Of a stretch of DNA of 64,000 nucleotides, positions 8,409 through 16,554 are shown piece by piece. A program made the position numbers and the translations under genes. Below the pieces are notes generated by a model. That model was not told where the DNA came from, ran no database searches, and worked only from the letters and a program-made list of their open reading frames with translations. The stretch's first letter is position 1; each line of letters begins with the position of its first letter. Origin of the DNA: JASLEW01 sp035544895 (GTDB lineage: Bacteria; Acidobacteriota; Thermoanaerobaculia; Multivoradales; UBA5704); the NCBI GenBank assembly GCA_035544895.1, contig DASZZM010000035.1, positions 158,883 through 222,882 on the forward strand. The letters are read 5' to 3'.

Positions 8409-9263
8409 ATGTCCATCGAGCTGGTTGAGAACCGCTACGGCAAGTCCTCCGTCCGCCTCCTCGAGGTGCGGCGCCGACCCGATCGCCACGACGTCCGCGA
8501 AGTGACGGTCGACGTCGCCTGTGCGGGAGACGAGCTCGCGGCCGCCTATGCCACGGGCGACAACCGCCACGTCCTGCCCACCGACACCATGAAGAACACG
8601 GTGTACGCCCTCGCACGGGAGCACTCCTGCAAGGAGATCGAGGACTTCGGCCTGCTGCTCGGCCGCCACTTCATGGCGCACCACCCGCAGCTACAGCAAG
8701 TCGAGGTCGCGCTCTCGGCCCGCCACTGGTCGCGCGTCGAAGTGGCGGGCCGGCCGCATCCCCACGCCTTCGTCGGCTCGCGGGCCGATCGGCGCACCGC
8801 GCTCGTCCGCGCCGACCGGCAAGGGATCGCGGTCAGCGCCGGCATCGCAGACCTCTTCGTCCTCAAGACCGCCGGCTCGTCGTTTGCGGGCTTCCCGCGC
8901 GACCGCTTCACTACCTTGCCGGAGGCGCGCGACCGCGTCCTGGCGACCCGCATCTGCGCCGAGTGGCGTTACCGCGGCGCCGACGTCGATTTCGGCTTCG
9001 CCTTTGCGGGAATCCAGCAGCGGCTCGTCGAGACCTTCGCCATGCACGACAGCCGCTCGCTCCAGCACACCATCTACGCCATGGGCGAGGCCGTGCTCGA
9101 AGGGTTCTCGGAAGTCGAGCAGATCCACCTCACCCTGCCCAACAAGCACTACCTCCTGGCCGACCTCTCGCCTTTCGGGCTCGACAACGACAACCAGGTC
9201 TTCATCGCCACCGACGAGCCCTACGGCCTGATCGAGGGAACGCTGCGCGCCTCCCGGCCGTGA
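8409..9263 (+). CDS. uox: Urate oxidase (uricase, cofactor-free)
   Basis: 284 residues. The N-terminal T-fold contains YATGDNRHVLPTDTMKNTVY, where the active-site Thr and Lys of uricases lie, and the second domain has the urate-binding region around AFAGIQQRLVETFAMHDSRS. It oxidises urate to 5-hydroxyisourate. Last gene of the operon, three bases after uraH; the stop is 36 bases from the end of the convergent STAND gene. Together with uraH and uraD it gives stereospecific allantoin formation. Confidence 0.95.
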   Translation: MSIELVENRYGKSSVRLLEVRRRPDRHDVREVTVDVACAGDELAAAYATGDNRHVLPTDTMKNTVYALAREHSCKEIEDFGLLLGRHFMAHHPQLQQVEVALSARHWSRVEVAGRPHPHAFVGSRADRRTALVRADRQGIAVSAGIADLFVLKTAGSSFAGFPRDRFTTLPEARDRVLATRICAEWRYRGADVDFGFAFAGIQQRLVETFAMHDSRSLQHTIYAMGEAVLEGFSEVEQIHLTLPNKHYLLADLSPFGLDNDNQVFIATDEPYGLIEGTLRASRP

Positions 9264-9299
9264 ACGTGGCGCGCGGACCGGCCGGAGGTCGCCGAGCCG

Positions 9300-12248
9300 T
9301 CATGGTAGAAGCCCTTTGCCGCGGCAGAGCTTCTGCAAGCCCAAGAAATCCCATTCTCTCTCCTGGAGCTTTCTGCACACCGGCCTGGCTTCGTCGAAGC
9401 GGCCCAGCGAGAGCAAGGGGCGGACGTACGTGTCCAGGAGGTCGGTATCGTTGCTGTTCAGAGCGAGAGGCCCCTTGATCTTGACCAGCGGCGAGATGAT
9501 CTCGACCGCCTTGCCCCATTCCTCGCTCGCCGGCCCGCTGGCGCCGCGGCGCTCGTATGCGTTGCCGGTGCGGAAGTGGTTCCAGCTCAAGGCGGTGCGA
9601 TGGCGCACCTGGTCGGGGGCGCGCTTCATCCCCTCGACCCAGATCGCGCGGGACGCGGCGTACCGGACGAGCGCAGCGGCCGCGTCGCCCTTGGCCAGGA
9701 GCGCATCCCCCGCGAGACCGTCGGCGTAGGCCAGCAGGTCGCTCCAGCTCGAGGCGAGGGCTTCGGAAGAGACATAGGGCCGCACGAGGCCGGCGACGGA
9801 GTCGGCCATGGCGAGGGCCTGCGCGTGCCTGCCTGCCATGAGCTCCGCCTCCGCGAGAACCAGCCGGGATTGGGCAAGGTCGGCCTTGAGGGTCACGTCT
9901 CCGGGGCTCTCCTGGACCAGCCGCTCGTGCAGCTCCAGGGCTTTCCGGTAGGACTGGAGGGCCGCCTGGACGTCCCCATGGTCGATGAAGAGCAGACCTT
10001 GCTGCCGGTATGCCCCGGCCAGACTGCTTTTGAGCTCTACGTTTGCAGCATCCTTTGCGGCGAAATCCTCGAGCAGACGGAGAGCAGTGCCGCAGAGGCT
10101 CAGCGGTTTGGATAGCGCTACTCGGTCGCTCATCAAGTCGGCGTACCCGAGGGCAGCACCGATCCAGACTCTCCGCCAATGACTTTGCGGGGGATCGTCC
10201 TTCTCGGAGCTCTGCTTCGCGAGCTCATTCCAGAGAGAAAGGGCTTGGAAGTAGCGCTCGTTGGCCGCGTCAAAGTCGCCGCGGTCCCGAAGCAAACCCG
10301 ATGTCTTTTCGAGGTCTATTGCGAGGTCATTCTGCCAGTCGCGGTTCGCCGGGTCCTTGTCATGAAGGGCCCGGTGGATGGCGAGGGCTTCGGCGAGGCT
10401 TTTTTCGGCCTCGGCGGTGTCGCCTTCCCGCAGGCTGATGTCGCCAAGCGTCACGAGAGCTACACCGCGCATGCGCTCGGACTCGTCGGTCTTCTCCACT
10501 TTCGAAAGATAGTCGAGCGCCTTCCTGGCGGTTGCTCGAACGATGTCGAGTTTGCCCTTGGGCACGAGCTGGTCGCGCAGGTCGAAGAGCAGGTAGCTGA
10601 CCATCTCCTCGGCCTTGGCGCGATACTCCTCGGACCTGGCGCGTTGCTGCTGCGCCTGGACGCGCTGCTCGTCGGCCAGACCCCGCTGCTCTTCCGCCCG
10701 GACGCGCTGCCGCTGGGCCTCGACACGCTGCTCGTCGGCCAGGACGCGCTGCCTCTGGGCCTGGCTGCGCTGCTCACGGGCCGTGGCCAGGTAGCCCTCG
10801 GCCTTGGCGCGCTGCCTGTCGGCCTCGGCGCGCTGCCTGTCGGCTTCGGTGCGTTGCCTGTCGGCCCGCACCCGTTGCGCGACGGCCTCCGCCTTGAGGC
10901 GGCTCTCGTGCAGCGAGAAGACGGCCAGGGCCAGGAGGGCGGCGATCGCCGCGCCGGCCGCCAGCGAGACCCGCGCCAGCAGGCGCCGGCGGCCCTCCCG
11001 CGCGCGCCGGCGGTCGCGGCTCTCCCGGATCACCGGGGTCATGACGTCGTGGATCAGCTCGACGTGAGGCCGGCCCAGGCGGTCCTCCAGCCGCAGCAGC
11101 CGCCGGTCGACCAGCTTGCCCAGGTCCTCGGCCGTCAGTCCCCGGCCCTGGAGCGCCTCTTCGAGAGGCACGCTCTGGCGGAACCCCGAGCCGGTGAGCA
11201 GCCGCTCCTCGATGAAGGTACGCACCGGGCGGGCCATGTCCGCCAGGCACTGGTCATAGAAACTGGAGAGGATCTCGCCGCGCGAACCTTGCACGAGCTC
11301 GGCGGTGATGGCCGGCAGGCCGCGCCTCTGCCGCCGGCTGTTGAGCTCGCGGCAGAACAGGCTGAGGAGCGCGGGCTCCACCTCCATCTCCGCGAGATCG
11401 TCGTCGGAAGGGGCCGGCGCGGCGCCCGCTTCGCCGGCGCGGTCTTCCCGGCTGGCCCCGGCGACGAAGCGCAGAATCTCCCGCGCCACGGCCTCGCCGA
11501 CCAGACCGCCTCCCGGCTTCAGGATGGCGTCGAGGGCCTGGTGGCCATCCATCTGAAGCAAGCGGAAGCGGTTGCCGGCCAGGGATGGGATGCGGGGGCG
11601 CAGGCCTTCGAGCTGAGGCAGGAAGTCCTCGCGCAGGCTGACGACGACCCGCACTTTCTGCCGCTCGTACGAGAACGGCAGCTCCTCGAGAGTGCGGGCC
11701 ATGCGGTCGCGCACCGCGGCGGGGATGTGGTTTTCGATCAAGTCGGCGAGCTCGCCCAAGAGAGGCTCGACCCGCGCATCCTTGCGGCCGAGGGTGAAGA
11801 TCTCCTCGAACTGATCGAAGGCCAGGAGCGGGGTCAGGAGCTGGTTGCGCCGGCTCCAGAACGGCGTCTTGTGGAAGTACTCCCAGAGCGTCTCGCCGGG
11901 CGCCGGCGGCGGGGCGTCGACCTGCTGCCCGCGCAGCGCCTGCGCGACCGCCGCGCGCACCTGGCCCACGAGATCCCCCTTGCCCGCCGTGAAGTCCAAG
12001 CGGATCGGAACCGGCAGGATCTCGGCCTGGCGCAGGAGCGGGAAGAGGCCGGCGTTGAGCAGCGAGGTCTTGCCCAGGCCGGAGCGGCCGAAGACGACGG
12101 TCAAGGTCTCCCGCCGGACCAGGCGGAAGAGCTCCTCGCGCTCCCGGGTGCGGCCATGGAAGTAGGCTCGATCGGCTTCCCCGAAAGCCAGCAGGCCGGG
12201 GTAGGGATTGCTCGCATCGACGGCGGGCGCCGCCGCGGGAGCGGTCAT
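9300..12248 (-). CDS. STAND NTPase (nSTAND1-like) with transmembrane helix, heptad coiled coil and TPR repeats
   Basis: 982 residues from the ATG at 12248, which overlaps the stop of the SIR2-TIR gene (ATGA); an upstream-extended frame exists but lies inside that gene. Residues 15-400 are the NTPase: Walker A GRSGLGKTS at 54-62, Walker B LLAFDQFEE at 141-149, then a winged-helix-like HVELIHDVMTPVI. A hydrophobic span at about 427-446 follows, then a highly regular QRxxAEx heptad coiled coil (455-550), then TPR-like helices to the end. STAND proteins of this layout act as signal sensors whose TPRs recognise a ligand and whose NTPase oligomerises to switch on an effector. No effector domain is present in this protein; the preceding gene supplies TIR and SIR2 domains. 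A role in phage defence is inferred. Confidence 0.85.
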   Translation of the reverse strand: MTAPAAAPAVDASNPYPGLLAFGEADRAYFHGRTREREELFRLVRRETLTVVFGRSGLGKTSLLNAGLFPLLRQAEILPVPIRLDFTAGKGDLVGQVRAAVAQALRGQQVDAPPPAPGETLWEYFHKTPFWSRRNQLLTPLLAFDQFEEIFTLGRKDARVEPLLGELADLIENHIPAAVRDRMARTLEELPFSYERQKVRVVVSLREDFLPQLEGLRPRIPSLAGNRFRLLQMDGHQALDAILKPGGGLVGEAVAREILRFVAGASREDRAGEAGAAPAPSDDDLAEMEVEPALLSLFCRELNSRRQRRGLPAITAELVQGSRGEILSSFYDQCLADMARPVRTFIEERLLTGSGFRQSVPLEEALQGRGLTAEDLGKLVDRRLLRLEDRLGRPHVELIHDVMTPVIRESRDRRRAREGRRRLLARVSLAAGAAIAALLALAVFSLHESRLKAEAVAQRVRADRQRTEADRQRAEADRQRAKAEGYLATAREQRSQAQRQRVLADEQRVEAQRQRVRAEEQRGLADEQRVQAQQQRARSEEYRAKAEEMVSYLLFDLRDQLVPKGKLDIVRATARKALDYLSKVEKTDESERMRGVALVTLGDISLREGDTAEAEKSLAEALAIHRALHDKDPANRDWQNDLAIDLEKTSGLLRDRGDFDAANERYFQALSLWNELAKQSSEKDDPPQSHWRRVWIGAALGYADLMSDRVALSKPLSLCGTALRLLEDFAAKDAANVELKSSLAGAYRQQGLLFIDHGDVQAALQSYRKALELHERLVQESPGDVTLKADLAQSRLVLAEAELMAGRHAQALAMADSVAGLVRPYVSSEALASSWSDLLAYADGLAGDALLAKGDAAAALVRYAASRAIWVEGMKRAPDQVRHRTALSWNHFRTGNAYERRGASGPASEEWGKAVEIISPLVKIKGPLALNSNDTDLLDTYVRPLLSLGRFDEARPVCRKLQEREWDFLGLQKLCRGKGLLP
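10630..10880. repeat. Imperfect 21-base tandem repeats coding a QRxxAEx heptad coiled coil
   Basis: On the minus strand the region repeats variants of a 21-base unit encoding QR-x-x-A-E/D-x, about a dozen times, for example AEADRQRAEADRQRAKAE. The DNA similarity between units suggests expansion by slippage or unequal crossing-over inside the STAND gene. Confidence 0.75.
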
Positions 12249-13669
12249 GGATGGGCGGGCTCCCGCAGGCGCATGCTGCGGATCGCTTCTCTCGCCTGCT
12301 CGATGAACTCCGGGGTCGGGCGCGCCATCGGGAAACGGCGGCACTGGCGGTCCCAGAAAGCGTTGGGTATTCCGCTGGAGCTCGGCTGCAGATCGTCGAT
12401 CACGATGGGCTGGATGAACGGCAGGCTCTCGTCCATGCCTTCGGCGCGGGCGATCGCCCACCGCCACTCGCGGCGGAAGTAGCCTTCCAGACGCCGCGCG
12501 GCGTGCTGGGACAGGAGCGGCAGGAACAGCGAGCAGCGGCGGACATTGGCCTGGATCTCCAGATCCCAGGAGGCGCCGGGAGGGATGCTCTTCTCGTCGA
12601 ACCAGACGTCGAGGCCGGCGCTCTCGAGCATGTCCTTGAGGCTCCTCGCCGCATCCCGGTCCTCGCTGGCGAAGCTGAGGAAGATCGCGCCGAGCTTCAT
12701 GCCCGCCGCCGCGGGGCGCCGGTCCTCTTCCGGCCCGGCGGCGGGGCGGCGCTCCTGCCAGCGCCGGTGGAGCTCGGAGACGAACGCCAGGGGATCACCC
12801 GCGGGATCGATCTCCGTCTTGCAGTGCCGCAGGAAGAGGGCGAGGCTGAGATCGCTGCGCACGCGGCGGTCGACGACGAACCTGACGCCTTCCGGAGGCA
12901 GCAGGCGCTTGTTGCCAAGGGTGCGGACGAAGAAGCGGGCAAGCCAGTCTGGGAAGCTGCAGCCGAGAAACAGCAAGGGATTGTTCTTGAGCTCGTCGAA
13001 GAGGATCTTGGGCTGGCGGGTCTCCGATTGGAGGGCGTGCAGGAACTCGAGGGTGTCCTCCTCGGTCACCGCGTAATCGGCGGAGGCGGAGAGCCTGCCG
13101 AAGACCTGGAAGACGTGCGGCGCTGCCAGGCCGGCGACCTCGCAGGGGAGGTCCTGGAGCGCAGAGTGAGTGGAGAAGGTAAGCGTCCTGGCCGCCGCGG
13201 CGCCCGCGCGGCGCTCGAGGTCGAGGGCCTCGGCCAGCAGCGAGTCGAAGGTGGTGCTGACGAAGAGCTTGAAATCGGTGATCGCCGCCAGCTTGCGGAG
13301 AGGCTCCGGCACCGCCAGCGGCCGTTCCTCCACGATGGCCTTGAGACGAGGGTAGATCTTGGCCGGCCGTCCTCCGCTTTCGACATAGGCGACGGCGACC
13401 TCGTTGAGATCGCACTGTGCGGAGAGCCGCTCCCGCGCGACCCCCAGCGCTTCCGCCAGCCGGACGGCGAGATGATGCTCGAGCAGGGTCTCCCGGCCGT
13501 CGATGGAAACGACGAGCAGCTCCTTGCCGACGATGGGGATCACCTTCTGCTCACCGACGAGCAGCAGGAGCTCGTCCCAGTCGAAGGGCTCCTCGGAGGA
13601 GGAGCCTGCCGGCGCCGCGCTTGCGGCACGGCCCTCCCCACTGGCCGGCATCATCTCGGATTCACTCAT
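12245..13669 (-). CDS. SIR2-like plus TIR domain protein, candidate NADase effector
   Basis: 474 residues. Residues ~35-300 match SIR2-like folds of defence proteins (KVIPIVGKELLVV, then FVSTTFDSLLAEAL at 136-148, VFQVFGRLSASADYAVTEED at ~186-205, PLLFLGCSFPDWLARFF at 231-247). Positions where active members have TTN and a catalytic His (LHG) read STT and F190-G191, so this domain may bind but not hydrolyse NAD. Residues ~326-440 are a TIR domain: AIFLSFASEDRDAARSLK, LDVWFDEKSIPPGASWDLEI, and FRREWRWAIA whose E401 matches the catalytic glutamate of NAD-cleaving TIRs. The gene overlaps the STAND gene by four bases. The likely working model, inferred, is STAND-triggered NAD depletion. Confidence 0.85.
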   Translation of the reverse strand: MSESEMMPASGEGRAASAAPAGSSSEEPFDWDELLLLVGEQKVIPIVGKELLVVSIDGRETLLEHHLAVRLAEALGVARERLSAQCDLNEVAVAYVESGGRPAKIYPRLKAIVEERPLAVPEPLRKLAAITDFKLFVSTTFDSLLAEALDLERRAGAAAARTLTFSTHSALQDLPCEVAGLAAPHVFQVFGRLSASADYAVTEEDTLEFLHALQSETRQPKILFDELKNNPLLFLGCSFPDWLARFFVRTLGNKRLLPPEGVRFVVDRRVRSDLSLALFLRHCKTEIDPAGDPLAFVSELHRRWQERRPAAGPEEDRRPAAAGMKLGAIFLSFASEDRDAARSLKDMLESAGLDVWFDEKSIPPGASWDLEIQANVRRCSLFLPLLSQHAARRLEGYFRREWRWAIARAEGMDESLPFIQPIVIDDLQPSSSGIPNAFWDRQCRRFPMARPTPEFIEQAREAIRSMRLREPAHP

Positions 13670-13839
13670 GAAGACGCTCTCCCGGAAGGCTTCAAGGATA
13701 TCTCGAAGTTACCCGAGCCCCGGGGCTAGTGGCAGATCCATTGCCATTGACAGCTCTGGCGGGCTCTTGTAGCGTGAAAAAAAACGATCTCTCGATCTGC
13801 GGCCGGCTGGGGCGCTATCGTTCTGTCAGGAGGCACCTC

Positions 13840-15177
13840 GTGAATGGAACCAGCGCTCCCGCCGCCGATCGCCCGGGGATCTTCGTCCTGTCGCTGCCGC
13901 GCACCGGCTCCACCCTCTTGCGGGTGATGCTCGACACCCATCCCGACATCTTCTGCCCGGACGAGCTCAACCTCGGCCGCCTGCTCGCCGCCCTGTACGA
14001 CACCAACGAGGGACTGGCCGAGCTCAGCCGCACCGGCCCCATGCTCGGCGCCGCCGACGTGGATCCCGCGAGTCCGCCGGCGCTGGCCACGCGGCGCATC
14101 GTCTCGCACTTGCTCGCCGCGGCGGCGCGGCGCAAGGGCAAGCCGCTGTGGTGTGACAAGTCGCCGAACAACCTCGAGCACAGGGACCTGATCGCCAAGC
14201 TCCTCCCCGACGCGCAATTCATCCTGCTGCACCGCCACTGCCTGGATTTCGCCATGTCGTGCCTGCGGGCCTGCATGTACGGGTTCTTCCTGGGCGCGAT
14301 CGAGGACTACGTGCGCAAGGATCACAAAAACACCCTGCGCGCCGTCATTCGTGCCTGGGAGGAGACCACACGGGAGCTCCTGGCCTTCGAGACAGAGCAC
14401 GGGGAGCGCTGCCTGCGCCTGCACTACGAGGACCTGGTCACCGCTCCCGCCGAGAGCCTGCGCCGCATCTGCGAGTTCCTCGGCGTCGAGTTCGATCCGC
14501 GGGTTCTCGAGCGGGTTTTCTCGTCGCCGCATCCCCAGCGGGCCTCCCACGGCGACCCGTCCGTGCTTTACGCGCGCACGATCGTGGACCGCAGCATCGG
14601 CACCGGTGCGGAGATCAATCCCGCGATGATGAAGACCCTGCCGGCAGACCTGTGGCGGCGCATGAACGAGGTGCTCGAGCGGCTCGGCTACCCGGCGGTC
14701 GAGCTGACCGCGGGCGGCTTCGACATGCACTTCGGCCGGGGCTCGGCCGCCGCATCCGTTGCGCCGGGAGCCGCGGCCGCGACGGCGCTCGGGACGCGCG
14801 GGGCGCTCGGCGCGCGTGCGGGCAGGACCCCCGCGGACGCTCCGCCGATCATCGCCGCGGACTTCTTCACCGCCATGGCGGAACGCCTGCGCGCCGAGCC
14901 GGCGCTGGCCGGCAAGGTCAACGGGTCCTTCAAGTTCGTGCTCACCGGCCGGGGCGGCGGCACCTGGGTGCTCGACCTGACGCGGCCTCCCGGCGACGTG
15001 ATCCCAGACGGTGTTTCCGCGCAATGCGTGATCACTACGTCGAGCACCGAATTTGCCCAGATCGTGACCGGCAAGGTCAACGCCGCCTCGGCCTTTCGCG
15101 AAGGCCGGCTGGTCCTCCAGGGCCCGGCCGGCGAAGACGTCTTGCGCGAGCTGGTCGGCATCCTCGTCCAGGCTTGA
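13840..15177 (+). CDS. Sulfotransferase fused to a C-terminal SCP2-like lipid-binding domain
   Basis: 445 residues from the GTG at 13840, which has AGGAGG 7 bases upstream; an earlier ATG at 13729 is in frame but lacks such a site. The PAPS 5'-phosphosulfate loop is FVLSLPRTGSTLLRVML, and the 3'-phosphate region is HYEDLVTAPAESLRRICEFLG. After an Ala-rich linker (~residues 310-345) the last ~105 residues (FFTAMAERLRAEPALA to LVGILVQA) match the SCP2 sterol-carrier fold. The combination suggests sulfation of a hydrophobic acceptor or ligand held by the SCP2 part; this is inference. It is divergent from the SIR2-TIR gene. Confidence 0.82.
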   Translation: MNGTSAPAADRPGIFVLSLPRTGSTLLRVMLDTHPDIFCPDELNLGRLLAALYDTNEGLAELSRTGPMLGAADVDPASPPALATRRIVSHLLAAAARRKGKPLWCDKSPNNLEHRDLIAKLLPDAQFILLHRHCLDFAMSCLRACMYGFFLGAIEDYVRKDHKNTLRAVIRAWEETTRELLAFETEHGERCLRLHYEDLVTAPAESLRRICEFLGVEFDPRVLERVFSSPHPQRASHGDPSVLYARTIVDRSIGTGAEINPAMMKTLPADLWRRMNEVLERLGYPAVELTAGGFDMHFGRGSAAASVAPGAAAATALGTRGALGARAGRTPADAPPIIAADFFTAMAERLRAEPALAGKVNGSFKFVLTGRGGGTWVLDLTRPPGDVIPDGVSAQCVITTSSTEFAQIVTGKVNAASAFREGRLVLQGPAGEDVLRELVGILVQA

Positions 15178-15211
15178 GCCGCTGCCCGCGCCCCGTGCCC
15201 CGCGCCGTCAA

Positions 15212-16072
15212 TCAGGGCGGAGAGCCGAGGCCCAGGACCAGCCGGCGCACCACGCGCTCGAGCACCCAGGCCCGGTAGGCGGCGGTCGAGCGCACGTCGT
15301 CGATCGGGGTCACCGCGGCGGCGGCGGCGCGGCCGGCGCGCTCGGCGGCCTGGCGATCCGGCGGCAGGCCGCGGGCGGCGGCTTCCGCGCCGGGGAGGCG
15401 GACCGGGATGGGGGCGACGCTGCCGGCCGCCAGGCGCAGCTCGGCGATGCGGCCGTCCGCCACCGTGCCGACCATCGCCACCATTACCTTGCTGATCGCC
15501 TGCGCGGCGCGCGGTCCGACCTTGCGGAAGGCCTGAACCGCGCCGGCGGGCGGCGCCGGCAGGCGGATCCAGGCGAGGATCTCGTCCGGCGCCAGCGCCG
15601 TCCGGCGGTAGCCGAGGTGGAACTCGCCGTAAGGGATCTCGCGCTGGCCGCGGGGGCCGGCCGCGACGACCGTCGCCTCGAGCGCCAGGAGGACCGGGAG
15701 CGAGTCTCCCGCCGGACTGGCGTTGGCGAGATTGCCTCCCAGGGTCGCCCGGTTCTGGATCTGCCAGCCGCCGATCTGGGCGGCGGCGTCCGCCAGGGCC
15801 GGGAAGCGGGCCCGCACGGCCGGCGAGCGCCGCAGCTCGCTGAAGGTGGTTGCCGCTCCCACCGTGAGGCCGCCAGCGGCCTCCTGGATGCCGCGGATCT
15901 CGGCGATGCCGGTGAGATCGAGCAGGCCCGCGGCCGGCGGCCTGCGGTCCTGCCCGGCAACCATCAGGTCGGTGCAGCCGGCCACCCGCACCAGGCCGGG
16001 CTCGGCCGCGAGGTAGCCGCATGCCTCGGCGAGCGAGCGTGGCGAGAAGGCGGGAGGAAGCGAAGGGCTCAA
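15212..16072 (-). CDS. Xanthine dehydrogenase, FAD-binding subunit
   Basis: 286 residues from a TTG at 16072 that overlaps the stop of the iron-sulfur subunit gene (TTGA). It carries the FAD-binding features of CO dehydrogenase/xanthine oxidase medium chains: VRVAGCTDLMV near the N-terminus and IGGWQIQNRATLGGNLANASPAGDSLP, followed by the C-terminal domain. The subunit passes electrons from the 2Fe-2S clusters to NAD or another acceptor. Third gene of a molybdenum, iron-sulfur, FAD subunit operon; the convergent sulfotransferase gene ends 34 bases away. Confidence 0.9.
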   Translation of the reverse strand: MSPSLPPAFSPRSLAEACGYLAAEPGLVRVAGCTDLMVAGQDRRPPAAGLLDLTGIAEIRGIQEAAGGLTVGAATTFSELRRSPAVRARFPALADAAAQIGGWQIQNRATLGGNLANASPAGDSLPVLLALEATVVAAGPRGQREIPYGEFHLGYRRTALAPDEILAWIRLPAPPAGAVQAFRKVGPRAAQAISKVMVAMVGTVADGRIAELRLAAGSVAPIPVRLPGAEAAARGLPPDRQAAERAGRAAAAAVTPIDDVRSTAAYRAWVLERVVRRLVLGLGSPP

Positions 16073-16554
16073 CTCGTCTCGCCCGGACGCGACGGCGCGT
16101 GGCTGTCCTCGTCCTTCCTGGCCAGCGCCCGGAAGATGCCCTCGTATCCGGTGCAGCGGCAGAGGTTGCCGGCGAGCGCCTCCGCCACCTGCTCGCGGGT
16201 CGGCGAGGGATTGCGTTGCAACAGCGCCCAGGCGGTGACCACGATTCCCGGCGTGCAGGCGCCGCACTGCACGCCTCCGGCGGCCACGAAATCTTCGACG
16301 AAGCCGCGAGCGGGGCCGTGCGCGATCGCCTCGACGGTGTCGATCCGCCGGCCGCCGCATTGGAGCAGCGGCACCAGGCAGGAGAGCACCGGTTCGCCGT
16401 CGAGGAGCACCGCGCAGGCGCCGCACTCCCCTTCGCCGCAGCCTTCCTTGGTGCCGGGCAAGGAGAGCCGCTCGCGCAGCACGTCGAGCAGGCGCTCCAT
16501 GGGGTGCCCGTCGAGCGCCACGGCCCGGCCGTTGACGGTCAGCTCGACTCTCAC
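16069..16554 (-). CDS. Xanthine dehydrogenase, 2Fe-2S subunit
   Basis: 161 residues from the GTG at 16554, which overlaps the stop of the molybdenum subunit gene (GTGA). Two 2Fe-2S clusters are predicted: the plant-ferredoxin type in CGEGECGACAVLLDGEPVLSC and the helical type in GGVQCGACTPG with NLCRCTGYEGI. Length matches small subunits of molybdenum hydroxylases. A long in-frame extension upstream of the GTG reads through the end of the large-subunit gene and is rejected. Confidence 0.93.
   Translation of the reverse strand: MRVELTVNGRAVALDGHPMERLLDVLRERLSLPGTKEGCGEGECGACAVLLDGEPVLSCLVPLLQCGGRRIDTVEAIAHGPARGFVEDFVAAGGVQCGACTPGIVVTAWALLQRNPSPTREQVAEALAGNLCRCTGYEGIFRALARKDEDSHAPSRPGETS

Noticed and set aside
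10630..10880. Possible CRISPR or DNA-level satellite in the STAND gene
   Set aside because: The period is 21 bases with no unique spacers, and it codes a continuous heptad coiled coil.
12249..12467. N-terminal extension of the STAND protein by 73 residues
   Set aside because: It lies inside the SIR2-TIR gene and is Arg/Pro-rich; the ATG at 12248 overlaps the previous stop as expected.
10179..12482. A 767-codon open frame on the plus strand opposite the STAND gene
   Set aside because: Antisense to strong Walker motifs and the heptad coiled coil; composition is the mirror of a high-GC gene with no recognisable domain.
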